A stretch of DNA of 64,000 nucleotides. It comes from Kordia aestuariivivens. Lineage in GTDB: Bacteria; Bacteroidota; Bacteroidia; Flavobacteriales; Flavobacteriaceae. The position numbers and the translations under genes were made by a program. This document shows positions 35,472-43,416 of the stretch, piece by piece. A model generated the notes under the pieces. The model had not been told where the DNA came from. It ran no database searches and saw only the letters and a program-made list of their open reading frames with translations. Positions within the stretch are counted from its first letter, which is position 1. Every line of letters starts with the position of its first letter. The stretch covers positions 1 to 64,000 of the forward strand of contig NZ_JACGWS010000009.1 in the NCBI RefSeq assembly GCF_014397005.1, read 5' to 3'.

Positions 35472-36218
35472 TTATAAGCTTAATGTACTTAATAAGGTTT
35501 CATTTTGTATATCGTTTGAATCTAATGCATATTGATACACGCCTTGCGCTCCAATTAAAATCAATAAGTCATCCTGAATAATAACATCAAAACTTTCCGT
35601 ATCAATTGCATGTACTAAGTTCATATCTTCAGGATCAGAAATGTCAAATATTTTTACCTCATCATCACATACAAATAAGTAATCGCCATAAAAGCCCATT
35701 CCCACAGGTCCTGCTAAATTTCGTTGTGAAATCAACACTGGGTTTGATACATCGGTTACGTCATACACTTCCAATACATTTAAGTTTACGCCACATTGAT
35801 TTCCACCTTTTAGGGTCACAAACGCATGTGTTTCGTTAGCAATCACAGGATCACAAGCCGTAAAGTGTTGTACGGATGATAATAATTGAGGTGTTTCAAG
35901 CGTAGCGGCATCATAAATAAACATGCCGTTTCGAGAACCGATATACAAATAGGTTTTGTAAGCGAATAAGGTTTCAATATTAAATCCAATATTGATGGAG
36001 TTTACCAAAACTGGATTTTCGTTATTGCTAATATTAAAAACATTTAGGTTCTGATAATCTACCGTATACAAATAATCGTTCAGTATGGTAAAGCGCGCCA
36101 ACGATCCTGATTGTCCATCTTCGCTGGCAAAATTACCGTCAGTAGCTGCGTTGTCAGCATCACAAGCAACAAGAATCATTGCTATGCTGAGTATACATAT
36201 ATATGTGATTTTTTTCAT
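35472..36218 (-). CDS. LVIVD-type beta-propeller lipoprotein
   Basis: A 248-residue lipoprotein whose signal peptide ends in ILVAC, followed by DADNAATDG. The body is built from propeller-like repeats with the pattern LxVFNISNNENPVLVNSI and VKIFDISDPEDMNLVHAI, with strand words YTVDYQNLNVFNIS and YLFVCDDEVKIFDIS. Surface or periplasmic, ligand unknown. The start is taken at ATG 36218, which clears the upstream stop, because the longer reading would overlap the upstream gene by 16 bp. It follows a related lipoprotein gene directly. Confidence 0.85.
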   Translation of the reverse strand: MKKITYICILSIAMILVACDADNAATDGNFASEDGQSGSLARFTILNDYLYTVDYQNLNVFNISNNENPVLVNSINIGFNIETLFAYKTYLYIGSRNGMFIYDAATLETPQLLSSVQHFTACDPVIANETHAFVTLKGGNQCGVNLNVLEVYDVTDVSNPVLISQRNLAGPVGMGFYGDYLFVCDDEVKIFDISDPEDMNLVHAIDTESFDVIIQDDLLILIGAQGVYQYALDSNDIQNETLLSTLSL

Positions 36219-36223
36219 CATTT

Positions 36224-36715
36224 TTAGTTTAGGATCCAATTAACAACGATTTCATCTGCACTTAGCTCCGGATGATAAAAATCGGGAGAATATAATATGG
36301 GAAATACGTCTCTAACTCTTTTAGTTTCAGTAATGCTTGTTAAGGATTCATTAAACTTTAATGCGACTAAATCGACTGCTTGGTTTATGTAGAAAGATTC
36401 ACCTTTAAAAATGATGTCTGTTACGCCTGGAGTTGTCAAAAATCGTTCTACAATTGGGTTGGAAGGATCTTGGTTATTAATAATGTGAAAGCCAACATTG
36501 GGTTCATTCACAAATAAATAGCCGCTGATGACATATATTTTTCCTGTTTCTAAAATTGGGCGTGCCGCTTGCAGTTCAATAGAACTTTCTAGTTCCGTGC
36601 GTGAAAGTATGACAGCTTCGTAGTTGCTGTTTATTATAGGAGCTCCGTCGTCGTCTCCATAAATACAGGAAACAAGACTCAGGCAGAGTAGTGCCGATAA
36701 AATTTTGGTTTTCAT
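36224..36715 (-). CDS. Lipoprotein related to LVIVD repeats, 163 aa
   Basis: Signal peptide with lipobox LVSC (Cys17), then IYGDDDG. Contains strand blocks typical of one or two propeller blades (YVISGYLFVNEPNVGFHIIN, DIIFKGESFYINQAVDLVAL). It lies immediately before the larger LVIVD-type lipoprotein and may be the same operon, or the two may be parts of a split surface protein. Shorter than a full propeller, so it may work as a partner. Function unknown. Confidence 0.75.
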   Translation of the reverse strand: MKTKILSALLCLSLVSCIYGDDDGAPIINSNYEAVILSRTELESSIELQAARPILETGKIYVISGYLFVNEPNVGFHIINNQDPSNPIVERFLTTPGVTDIIFKGESFYINQAVDLVALKFNESLTSITETKRVRDVFPILYSPDFYHPELSADEIVVNWILN

Positions 36716-36844
36716 TGTGGTTGTTTGTTGATAGATACAGAAGTATGCAAAAGGTTGCGTTGCCCTTGTGAAGAATGTGAAAAACGAATCGCAAACTAAA
36801 GCTTGCCTAAGCGTACTTTAGTATGCGATGAAATTTTAAAATGA

Positions 36845-37018
36845 CTATTTCTCAGTAGGACATTCTGGACAAGAATGACAACTAAGATTGCATGTACATA
36901 TACCAACAGGAATTGAGGTTCGTCCATTGTCTAATTTTCCACCTTCAATAATGAGGCGGTCTAGTTTACTAATCGATTTCTTGTTTAGTACTAAACTTTT
37001 TGAAATTACTTTTTTCAT
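36845..37018 (-). CDS. Lanthipeptide-type precursor, 57 aa
   Basis: A short ATG-initiated frame too small for most gene callers. The leader MKKVISKSLVLNKKSISKL is the LNKK-type leader common in Bacteroidota, ending at EGG (residues 25-27). The core of 30 residues begins KLDNGRTSIPVG and has five cysteines in CTCNLSCHSCPEC. Thr and Ser next to Cys could form thioether rings if a LanB/LanC pair acts on it, but none is in the window. Predicted cytoplasmic precursor, then exported. Confidence 0.6.
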   Translation of the reverse strand: MKKVISKSLVLNKKSISKLDRLIIEGGKLDNGRTSIPVGICTCNLSCHSCPECPTEK

Positions 37019-37343
37019 GATATAATAAATTTGGATTATTCAATAATATACAAATAAATACCAGACTTCGTATACCATATATCTATATGCGACACAAACT
37101 AAGGATTCTAATAAAGCCAATTAAACTGACGTGAAAAAACAACAACAGTTCTAGTAACAATGTCTTATCAAAAAAATCATGGTACGGTTACTAAATACAA
37201 TAGCATAAGGAAATTATCTGACATGAAGCGCATTGTTTTTGATAGCTTATGTATGGTGTTTCCGTAAGATATTGGTTACGTGTTTGCTTAACTTTATAGA
37301 GTAATATTTTAATTATTCTATAAACCACAAATCAAACTTAACC
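37019..37343. other. Intergenic DNA before the metalloprotease
   Basis: No coding frame or strong RNA fold. A TTCTAGTAACAAT word (37150-37162) also occurs at 40973-40985, both upstream of an accessory gene. Confidence 0.4.
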
Positions 37344-38471
37344 ATGAAAAAAGTTTTTAATTACCAGCTAGTGTTCATTTTGATGGGCTTGCTCTTTGTA
37401 GTAGGTTGCCAAAATGATCCAGAAGAATTAATTGAAGAAGCAACCACAACAGCGCGTGTTGATGTAAAATGGCTTGCTTCAGACAACCATCCTGTGGTGC
37501 AGTTATTGTATAGCAGAGGGTATGAAAAAGGCACTATTTATGAAACAGAAGAACACTTCTTAGCGCCACCAGATTTATTGTACAGCAAAGACATTAATGA
37601 TTATGACTTGTCAGACGATGGGAGCAATGCTAAGCAAGCGTTTAACACAGGGAAGTTAGTGTCCTTAAACAGAATGCGCATCAATGTATTTATTGATAGT
37701 TCTGTTGGAACAAATTTAACAACAGATTCCGTAAATGCTATTGCCCAACTAAACGGAATCAATAACTGTGCGTTGTTTTTTGTGCGTGTATTCAATGCGA
37801 ATCAGGCAAACATTACCATTCGAAGCGATTTTGGCGCAGAAAGTTCTAACGTATTAGGAAGAGCAGGATTCCCATCTAACGGACGTGCATTTAACACCGT
37901 TACATTAAACGTAGATACATTAGGTGCTTATGGATCTACATTAAGAAGAAATGTAGTCATTCATGAATTGGGTCATTGTGTAGGACTAAGGCATACTGAT
38001 TGGAGCGCCAACGGCGAAGGAGGTGCAGTTAACATTCCAGGCACAAGTGCTAACGATACAGGATCAATCATGTGGCATACAGCTCGTGGTGGTGGTGCAT
38101 TTTCTGCGGGTGATTTAGTAGCTTTTAGAGCCTTATTTCCACGTGCTTTGCGTATCGATGTTGTCAACGTAATTGACGATTATGACTATGGCGAAATTTA
38201 TATACAAGACGATGTATTTGTAGATGTCTTTACAAACGGAAGCTACACTACCTCAACAACCTTAAACAGAAATGTAAATGTTAGCTATCGCATCAATGTG
38301 CAGGAGTACAACCATACTTCAGGAAGTTACTATTACAACCGAAACCGTACTTTAACGGCAGGAAGCAGTCGGTATTTTATTGATGAAGAAGAAGAAGAAT
38401 GTTCGCCGTATCAAGGTGAAACCTGTACAGAGGAATATTTAGAAATCAGGTTGGCATCGTCCATATTATAA
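37344..38471 (+). CDS. HEIGH/M57-type zinc metalloprotease lipoprotein
   Basis: A 375-residue lipoprotein (LLFVVGC lipobox, lipidated Cys22) with a metzincin-like zinc site HELGHCVGLRH near residues 207-217, matching HExxHxxGxxH. A downstream segment SIMWHTARGGGAFSAGD and an N-terminal insertion fit dual-action metallopeptidases of this type (M57). The C-terminal extension is strand-rich (FVDVFTNGSYTTSTTLNR) and ends in an acidic DEEEEECSPYQ stretch with paired cysteines. Anchored in the outer membrane or surface-exposed. Neighbours are peptide precursors, so a role in processing them is possible but unproven. Confidence 0.88.
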   Translation: MKKVFNYQLVFILMGLLFVVGCQNDPEELIEEATTTARVDVKWLASDNHPVVQLLYSRGYEKGTIYETEEHFLAPPDLLYSKDINDYDLSDDGSNAKQAFNTGKLVSLNRMRINVFIDSSVGTNLTTDSVNAIAQLNGINNCALFFVRVFNANQANITIRSDFGAESSNVLGRAGFPSNGRAFNTVTLNVDTLGAYGSTLRRNVVIHELGHCVGLRHTDWSANGEGGAVNIPGTSANDTGSIMWHTARGGGAFSAGDLVAFRALFPRALRIDVVNVIDDYDYGEIYIQDDVFVDVFTNGSYTTSTTLNRNVNVSYRINVQEYNHTSGSYYYNRNRTLTAGSSRYFIDEEEEECSPYQGETCTEEYLEIRLASSIL

Positions 38472-38511
38472 CACGATTCATCACCTACTAGAAACACTTA
38501 TTTTTATATGT

Positions 38512-38541
38512 AAAAGCCCAATGATATCGTTGGGCTTTTTT
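38512..38541 (+). terminator. Terminator after the metalloprotease
   Basis: AAAAGCCCAA-tgatatcg-TTGGGCTTTTTT hairpin 40 bp after the stop. Confidence 0.85.
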
Positions 38542-38653
38542 GATTTGTTAGACAGTTAGACTTGTTGGATTGTGTTTCATTTCGACCCAGCTCAATGACC
38601 TTATTTCTGAACACCGAACACCGAACACTGCATTTCGACCTTGCTCAATGACC

Positions 38654-38696
38654 TATTACTGAACACTGAAAACTGAAAACTGAAAACTGAAAACTC
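38654..38696. repeat. 7-bp tandem repeat (ACTGAAA)n
   Basis: Consecutive copies of ACTGAAA and relatives. Same family as 39052-39197 and 46462-46556. Confidence 0.8.
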
Positions 38697-38720
38697 TTCT
38701 TCTTATGGTTTTTTTAGTGC

Positions 38721-38873
38721 CTAATGACAGTGGCAAATAGATGCCGGTCTTGATCGTTCGCAATTGGCTCTTGTGTAATTACTATCAAGAGGTGCTTGCA
38801 ATCCTCCTGTAAGGTTGTAATTAGAAATTGATTTCTTTTGAAGTTGTAACGATGTTAATCCTTTCTTTTTCAT
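38721..38873 (-). CDS. Lanthipeptide-type precursor, 50 aa
   Basis: Leader MKKKGLTSLQLQKKSISNYN, ending with the double glycine at residues 23-24 (NLTGGLQAP). A core of 26 residues contains two Ser/Thr and three Cys (the last pattern ICHCH). Too short for standard gene callers. A heptamer repeat array lies just downstream. No biosynthetic enzyme nearby. Confidence 0.6.
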   Translation of the reverse strand: MKKKGLTSLQLQKKSISNYNLTGGLQAPLDSNYTRANCERSRPASICHCH

Positions 38874-39051
38874 AGTAATATGTTTTAGTTAAACCTAAAA
38901 TTACTAAAACAAACGAATGTTGTATTACGGGAATACCGTAGACTTATTGGGTGTTAAATTTGTTGTACATCATAAACGTAGTCTTCGGCTCCGCTCAGAC
39001 TTCTTTTCCGTGCATCCGAGTGCTGCATTTCGACCCAGCTCAATGACCTCA
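38874..39051. other. Repeat-associated spacer
   Basis: No gene. Contains GCATTTCGACCCAGCTCAATGACC (39024-39047), a word also at 38580 and 38632, and leads into the 7-bp array. Confidence 0.5.
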
Positions 39052-39197
39052 TTTCTGAACATCGAACACTGAAAACTGAACACTGAATACTGAATACTGA
39101 ACACCGAACACTGAACACTGAGAACTAAACACTGAACACTGAACACTGAACACTGAATACTGAAAACTGAATACTGAACACTGAACACTGAAAACTC
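39052..39197. repeat. 7-bp tandem repeat, imperfect (GAACACT/GAAAACT/GAATACT)
   Basis: About twenty heptamers with a single variable base. Long open frames here encode only FSVQCSV-like repeats and are artefacts. Confidence 0.85.
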
Positions 39198-39238
39198 TTC
39201 TTATTATTATTGCCTCAGTAATACATACCATGAGCCAT

Positions 39239-39264
39239 AAAAAAAGCGAACCGAAGTTCGCTTT
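39239..39264 (-). terminator. Terminator after a precursor gene
   Basis: AAGCGAAC-cgaa-GTTCGCTT with T-tract on the minus strand. An almost identical hairpin ends another precursor at 44755-44782. Confidence 0.8.
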
Positions 39265-39288
39265 CATTCTATTAATAAGTAAACATGT

Positions 39289-39450
39289 TTACTTAATATG
39301 ACAACCTAAGCCGCCTTCTTGCACTGGAACAGAGTTGCATGTTACTTCGGTAGCATGTGGTGCTTGTGTTCCACCTTTAAGACGGTTCGTTTTTAAGATA
39401 GCTACTTGTTTCTTGTTCAATTGTAAGGTTTGTACATTTCTTTTTTTCAT
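39289..39450 (-). CDS. Lanthipeptide-type precursor, 53 aa
   Basis: MKKRNVQTLQLNKKQVAILK leader, double glycine in RLKGGTQAP (residues 26-27), then a core with two cysteines (EVTCNSVPVQEGGLGCHIK). The ATG at 39450 is preferred over an upstream GTG or ATG since MKKRN is the canonical leader start. Ends in a strong terminator on the same strand. No maturation enzyme in the window. Confidence 0.65.
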   Translation of the reverse strand: MKKRNVQTLQLNKKQVAILKTNRLKGGTQAPHATEVTCNSVPVQEGGLGCHIK

Positions 39451-39687
39451 GATATAAGGTTTTTTGGTTATGAAACTAAAGTAAGAAAGTAAGCTCACAA
39501 TATGTTACGGGAAAACCATCGTTTGCATCTGCTAGTTTTTTCGTAAGAAAAATTAGAAGCGAGTACGGATGTTTTGCCTGAATTTGCCTCGTTTTATCAC
39601 TATTCATACTATTTGTTTTTAAAAAATAACTGAGATTCATCATATGAAACACGCTTGCAGCAGCCTTATGTAGTCAAAAGTTTTCGT
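39451..39687. other. Intergenic DNA
   Basis: Promoter region of the precursor gene plus AT-rich spacer. No further gene seen. Confidence 0.4.
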
Positions 39688-39885
39688 GTTGCACGTCTGC
39701 GAGACGCTTTCAAATCCGTTGGAAAGTCTGTTGCACGTCTGCGAGAACGTTTCCAACACGTCGGAAAGCTCCCTGCAGGTCTGCGAGACGTTTTCAAATG
39801 CGTCGGAAAGCTTCCTGCAGGTCTGCGAGACGCTTCCAAACGCGTTGGAAAGCTCCCTGCATTGCTGCGAGAAGGTTTCAAACGG
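39688..39885. repeat. 42-bp tandem repeat, five copies
   Basis: Units of 42 bp built on GCACGTCTGCGAGACGCTTT and TCGGAAAGCTCCCTGCAGGT. Because 42 is divisible by three, four frames stay open (such as RLRDAFKSVGKSV repeated), but no other coding sign is present. GC-rich compared with its surroundings. Confidence 0.85.
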
Positions 39886-39960
39886 CTTTTTATTGCGAAT
39901 TATGCAATAAAAAGCTAAAAAGTGAACAAAAAATTATTAATTCTTTAAAATCGATGAATT

Positions 39961-40737
39961 ATGGAAACACCAGTTTTCTCTCGCTATCGTAATAGCGAAT
40001 TTTTACAATACATGAAAGATGTATTAGAATTAGTCAACGCGCATGACGTTGCAACATTACAGTTAACGGCACAACACAGTGTCTTAACTACAGTAACCGA
40101 TCAAATGGATGATTTGTTTCAGCAGGAACAGAGTAGTGGTATTACCCAAGAACTGATTGATTTAGATACCCAACGCGATAAAGCGTTTATGGGAATTAAA
40201 GCAATTTTGGAAGGCTATCAATACCACTATGATGAAGCTATAAAGAATGCCGCACGTAATTTGTTGTTCAACTTGAATAACTACGGTACCAACATTCCAC
40301 GGATGAATTACCAAGCAGAAACTGCCGTGATAGACAGCATGTTGTCTGATTGGGAAACGGAAACAAAACTAGTCGCAGCTATTACCACGTTAAAACTTGC
40401 GGATTGGATTGCAGAACTAAAAACGGCAAACGCAACATTTAACGATCGGTACTTGGCACGTGTTTCGGAAACAGCAGCCAATCCTGCTACGAGTTTTACG
40501 GCTATCCGCGAAGATGGTACAATAGCTTACCGCAAATTGGTATCGCATATTGAGGCACATGCTACGCTTGGAAGCAACGTTATTCACCAAGAGTTGGTGA
40601 GTGAGGTAGGCGTCTTAGCAAAGCAGTACAACCAAACGGTTGGGTTGCGACTTGGCTCAGATGCTACTGATGAGGTTTCGGATGGCATACAAGACGGAGA
40701 AGATACTAATGGTTCGGATGGAGAAACGAAGAGTTAG
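39961..40737 (+). CDS. DUF6261 family protein
   Basis: A 258-residue soluble, helical protein that fits the DUF6261 family of Bacteroidota (no known function). Recognisable features are FSRYRNSEFLQYMKDVLEL at the start, QRDKAFMGIKAILEGYQYHY, and KNAARNLLFNLNNYGTNI. The C-terminal tail is acidic and Gly/Asp/Ser-rich (DEVSDGIQDGEDTNGSDGE). It follows a 42-bp repeat array and is followed by a terminator. Confidence 0.85.
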   Translation: METPVFSRYRNSEFLQYMKDVLELVNAHDVATLQLTAQHSVLTTVTDQMDDLFQQEQSSGITQELIDLDTQRDKAFMGIKAILEGYQYHYDEAIKNAARNLLFNLNNYGTNIPRMNYQAETAVIDSMLSDWETETKLVAAITTLKLADWIAELKTANATFNDRYLARVSETAANPATSFTAIREDGTIAYRKLVSHIEAHATLGSNVIHQELVSEVGVLAKQYNQTVGLRLGSDATDEVSDGIQDGEDTNGSDGETKS

Positions 40738-40785
40738 TATATTCTGTTATTACGAGGAGCGGTAGCAACGAAGTAATCTGTTTAT

Positions 40786-40833
40786 CAAAAACACTCAAAT
40801 AGTTTTATGGCTAGTTGGGTGTGTTTTTTTTTG
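40786..40833 (+). terminator. Terminator after the DUF6261 gene
   Basis: AAAACACTCAAATAG..CTAGTTGGGTGTGTTTTTTTT imperfect hairpin with T-tract. Resembles the terminator at 41394-41436 (loop words CAAATAG and TTTATGG/TTTATAG). Confidence 0.75.
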
Positions 40834-41119
40834 TTGGTGTATATTGTTTTGAGCAAAAAACATCCAACTGCACACACAAATTTTCCGAGAAGTTAGTATC
40901 TTTAACACTCCCTCAAAGTAGTAGCAAAAGGCTACGTACTTTTTCTTTTTAGTTTGCATAATCAAAAAACCTTCTAGTAACAATAATGTCTTGTCTATAG
41001 TAGTAGTCTGCTATATAATAGTCTATTAGCAATATGAAAAAACACAGAGCGTAGATGCTCTGACTATTCTTTGTGTTCGTTTGGTATTCAGAGTTATAAT
41101 TAAAATTAAATAATTGATT
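40834..41119. other. Intergenic DNA before a bacteriocin-like gene
   Basis: Contains a hairpin AACACA..TTGTGTT (41041-41077) with a nested AGAGC..GCTCT stem at 41046-41061, possibly a terminator or leader structure. No gene. Confidence 0.45.
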
Positions 41120-41377
41120 ATGTTAAAAAACATTTTAAAATTACAAGGAGTTCAAGAGTTGAGCAAACAAAAGCAAAAGGCTGTAAGCGGTGGTAGAACC
41201 GAAATTGATGGTGTTTGCTGTTTTAACAGTGCCGATTATTATATGGAAAGTGTTCCTAACTATGCAGATCCTGCGTATGAAGGGTATTTGACACATTCAC
41301 AGCGTCATGATATTTGGTTACAAGCGTATGATGGTTGTATGGCGGGTATGGTTAATGCATGTCTTCCTGCGCAGTAA
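41120..41377 (+). CDS. Double-glycine leader peptide precursor, 85 aa
   Basis: MLKNILKLQGVQELSKQKQK leader ending AVSGG (residues 23-25 about), followed by an acidic core with aromatic residues (RTEIDGVCCFNSADYYMES, YDGCMAGMVNACLPAQ) and four cysteines. The GG leader indicates export and cleavage by a peptidase-containing ABC transporter, not found in the window. The start is the ATG at 41120, since the TTG at 41114 would only add three residues. Followed by a strong terminator. This leader style differs from the LNKK type of the other precursors. Confidence 0.7.
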   Translation: MLKNILKLQGVQELSKQKQKAVSGGRTEIDGVCCFNSADYYMESVPNYADPAYEGYLTHSQRHDIWLQAYDGCMAGMVNACLPAQ

Positions 41378-41393
41378 GTAAACGTATATATTA

Positions 41394-41436
41394 GAAAGCC
41401 ATCCAAATAGTTTATAGCTGTTTGTGTGGCTTTTTT
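41394..41436 (+). terminator. Terminator after the 85-aa precursor
   Basis: AAAGCCAtcCAAATAG..CTGTTTGtGTGGCTTTTTT hairpin with T-tract. Confidence 0.8.
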
Positions 41437-41499
41437 AGTAAAGCCAAAAAAGATCGTTAAATTTGAGAATTATAAAAACTTTAAAATTGCTGCATAATT

Positions 41500-42012
41500 A
41501 TGGGAGAATTTAGATACCAATTATTTCCAAGGTCATTTGGAATAACAGAACAAGTTGAAGAAGCAATAAAATGTTTTGAAAATAATTTCAACCTAATAGA
41601 TTCACACACCCACAATTATGGTAGTAATGAAGTTCTTGAAATTGTGAGAGATGAATTAGAAAGTATCGGATTTAAAATAGAAAAGAGTAAAAAGAAAGAT
41701 GACAAAATTAGAGTTCCGGTTCTATTTGGATTAAATAATAAAATTGATAAATTTTTTGATGCTGATGGTATAAGTGAAGATAAAACGATTGTTCTAGAAG
41801 TTGAAGCAGGAAGAGCATATCGAAATAATCAATTTTTAAAAGACGTATTTCAAGCTTGTATGATGCCTTCTGTTGAATATCTAATTCTAGCTGTAAGAAA
41901 TACCTATGCTGGAACAGATGATTTTCAAAGTATATTTGCTTTTTTAGAAACGCTATATGTTAATGGAAGATTAAAGTTGCCTCTAAAAGGAATTGTTTTA
42001 ATTGGATATTAA
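41500..42012 (+). CDS. PD-(D/E)XK-like nuclease-fold protein, 170 aa
   Basis: Probably a small nuclease of the restriction-endonuclease fold. The core is FFDADGISEDKTIVLEVEAG, where Asp plus Glu-x-Glu could supply metal ligands. The usual Lys of the motif is not clearly in place. It is followed by the helix NNQFLKDVFQACMMPSVEYL and the hydrophobic strand LILAVRNTY. The C-terminus (LKLPLKGIVLIGY) matches a widespread small family whose members I recall as uncharacterised. Context is a nuclease-rich stretch (zinc-ribbon peptide and HNH gene follow), so a defence or DNA-repair role is an inference. Confidence 0.65.
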   Translation: MGEFRYQLFPRSFGITEQVEEAIKCFENNFNLIDSHTHNYGSNEVLEIVRDELESIGFKIEKSKKKDDKIRVPVLFGLNNKIDKFFDADGISEDKTIVLEVEAGRAYRNNQFLKDVFQACMMPSVEYLILAVRNTYAGTDDFQSIFAFLETLYVNGRLKLPLKGIVLIGY

Positions 42013-42024
42013 AAATTGATAAAA

Positions 42025-42249
42025 ATGAATACTAATTGTGATTTATGCAACGGTAAAGGCTGGATTTGTAGTGCTGCCTATTACTCAAAATTTGTTAAAG
42101 ACGGCACTACAATAATTGAAAAGTGTGATGAATGTGAATTTTTTTTAGATGACAATGAAGCTTCTCAATTTGCTTCAAAAACTGAAAATGTATTATCTTT
42201 TAAAATTCAAAATGGAATTAATGTGAAAATTGATTTTCATTTGAATTAA
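42025..42249 (+). CDS. Small zinc-ribbon protein, 74 aa
   Basis: Starts MNTNCDLCNGKGWICSAA and has a second pair at KCDECEFFLD. The two CxxC pairs, about 30 residues apart, predict a zinc ribbon reminiscent of the DnaJ-type CxxCxGxG repeat. No other domain. It starts 12 bp after the nuclease-like gene and is likely cotranscribed. The in-frame TTG at 42016 is not used. Function unknown. Confidence 0.6.
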   Translation: MNTNCDLCNGKGWICSAAYYSKFVKDGTTIIEKCDECEFFLDDNEASQFASKTENVLSFKIQNGINVKIDFHLN

Positions 42250-42264
42250 AATTTATTCTTGTAA

Positions 42265-42349
42265 CTGCGTTAGGGATTGGAGAGAAAATCCTTTTGTGAG
42301 GCACGAACAAAAGATTGTAACGGAAAGCCCGACCCTTAGGGTAACGCCC
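42265..42349 (+). ncRNA. Structured RNA candidate, copy B (Flavo-1-like?)
   Basis: Second copy of the element at 1598-1663. Layout: GCGTTAGGGATT, two imperfect stems (GGATTGGAG..AAAATCC; TTTTGTGAGGCACGAACAAAA), then AACGGAAAGCCCGACCC-tta-GGGTAACGCCC. It sits exactly between the zinc-ribbon gene and the HNH frame and seems to have replaced the normal start region of the latter. An RNA role or a mobile palindrome are both possible. Confidence 0.5.
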
Positions 42350-42368
42350 AAAAGATTTAAGATACTTA

Positions 42369-43313
42369 CTGATAGATAGTTTAAGACTTTATTCAGATAA
42401 TGTAGTTTTTATAGATGGTAATAATCCATATCGATTTTCTATTAATAAAAAGACATTTTTTGTTTTAATCAAAAATGTACACGAATCGGGAGATGGAAGA
42501 GAAAATCAAGATGAGTGTAGAATTCAAGTTGCAAAGTCTAAAAGTTTTAATGTAGCATTAAGTTCGGGAAATGATGTAATTGTATTGGGCTATTTTGCAG
42601 ACGAAAAAGTCTTTACCGCTTGGAATCCTTATCTTATGAGAGAAAGATTTAATCAAAAACAGACAGTATCTCTTTATTCAAGATTTTCAACTCAAAAATT
42701 AGCCGCAAAGGAAAAAATAGGATCTTACAGAGATAGTAATGGGCAATCTGTGATAAGTTTTGTTCCTGACTATCTCGGTTTATATTTAGAAAACTTAAGT
42801 TTTATTCATTTAGTAACCGATATAGAATTAAAAGAACTAGTAGAACAATCAGACTCCTTAAATAACGACAATGCTGATGGAGAATTTGATTCATCTGAAG
42901 GAAAACTAACTATAACGCATGCTAGACAAAAAAGAGACCCTAGCTTTAGAAAGAAAGTCTATGACGCTTATAATAATAGATGTGCAATGTGTGGAATAGG
43001 ATTAGAGTTAATTGAAGCTGCTCATATTGTTCCTCATTCGCATGAAAAAGGTACGGATGAAATTGATAATGGCATGGGACTTTGCGCCTTACATCATACT
43101 GCTTATGATCGTTCTTTAATTTACTTTGATGAAGAATTAAATATTCTTATCAATGAAAATAAAATGGAATATTTGGAAAAAGTAGGTCTTGATTCTGGTA
43201 TCAGAAAATTTGAGAAATTAGCTTTTGATAAAGTTCAGATTCCAAAAAATCATACATTAAGACCTAATATTGGAAATATTAAAATAGCAAATCAAACTAG
43301 AGGGATATTTTAG
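42369..43313 (+). CDS. HNH endonuclease, 5' end damaged or with a non-ATG start
   Basis: The protein-like frame runs from near 42345 to a stop at 43313 with no ATG, GTG or TTG before residue 72. I give the CTG at 42369 as nominal start. The N-terminal region (SLRLYSDNVVFIDG, INKKTFFVLIKNVHESGDG, DVIVLGYFADEKVFTAWNP) matches the usual N-terminal domain of this HNH family, so only the first few residues are missing. The HNH core is CAMCGIGLELIEAAHIVPHS with CALHHTAYDRSLI. DNA-cleaving enzyme, perhaps restriction or mobile-element related. The RNA element directly abuts it, so the gene may be truncated by that insertion. Confidence 0.7.
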   Translation: MIDSLRLYSDNVVFIDGNNPYRFSINKKTFFVLIKNVHESGDGRENQDECRIQVAKSKSFNVALSSGNDVIVLGYFADEKVFTAWNPYLMRERFNQKQTVSLYSRFSTQKLAAKEKIGSYRDSNGQSVISFVPDYLGLYLENLSFIHLVTDIELKELVEQSDSLNNDNADGEFDSSEGKLTITHARQKRDPSFRKKVYDAYNNRCAMCGIGLELIEAAHIVPHSHEKGTDEIDNGMGLCALHHTAYDRSLIYFDEELNILINENKMEYLEKVGLDSGIRKFEKLAFDKVQIPKNHTLRPNIGNIKIANQTRGIF

Positions 43314-43416
43314 TATACGTGATATTCAATATATTTTAAGTTTTAATGGTAGTAAAGAATTTTTATACTAACCATCTGCATAAGAGTTGTTGGTGAATTT
43401 CGAAGCTTATAAGATA

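Noticed and set aside
38970-39267. ORFs encoding FSVQCSVFS repeats
   Set aside because: They are translations of the heptamer array in successive frames.
39655-39918. Long open frames across the 42-bp repeat
   Set aside because: The period is a multiple of three, so several frames stay open by default. Composition is repetitive and no separate promoter or family supports a gene.
40795-40983. Minus-strand ORF of 62 residues
   Set aside because: It overlaps the terminator of the DUF6261 gene and lacks a leader, family or promoter.
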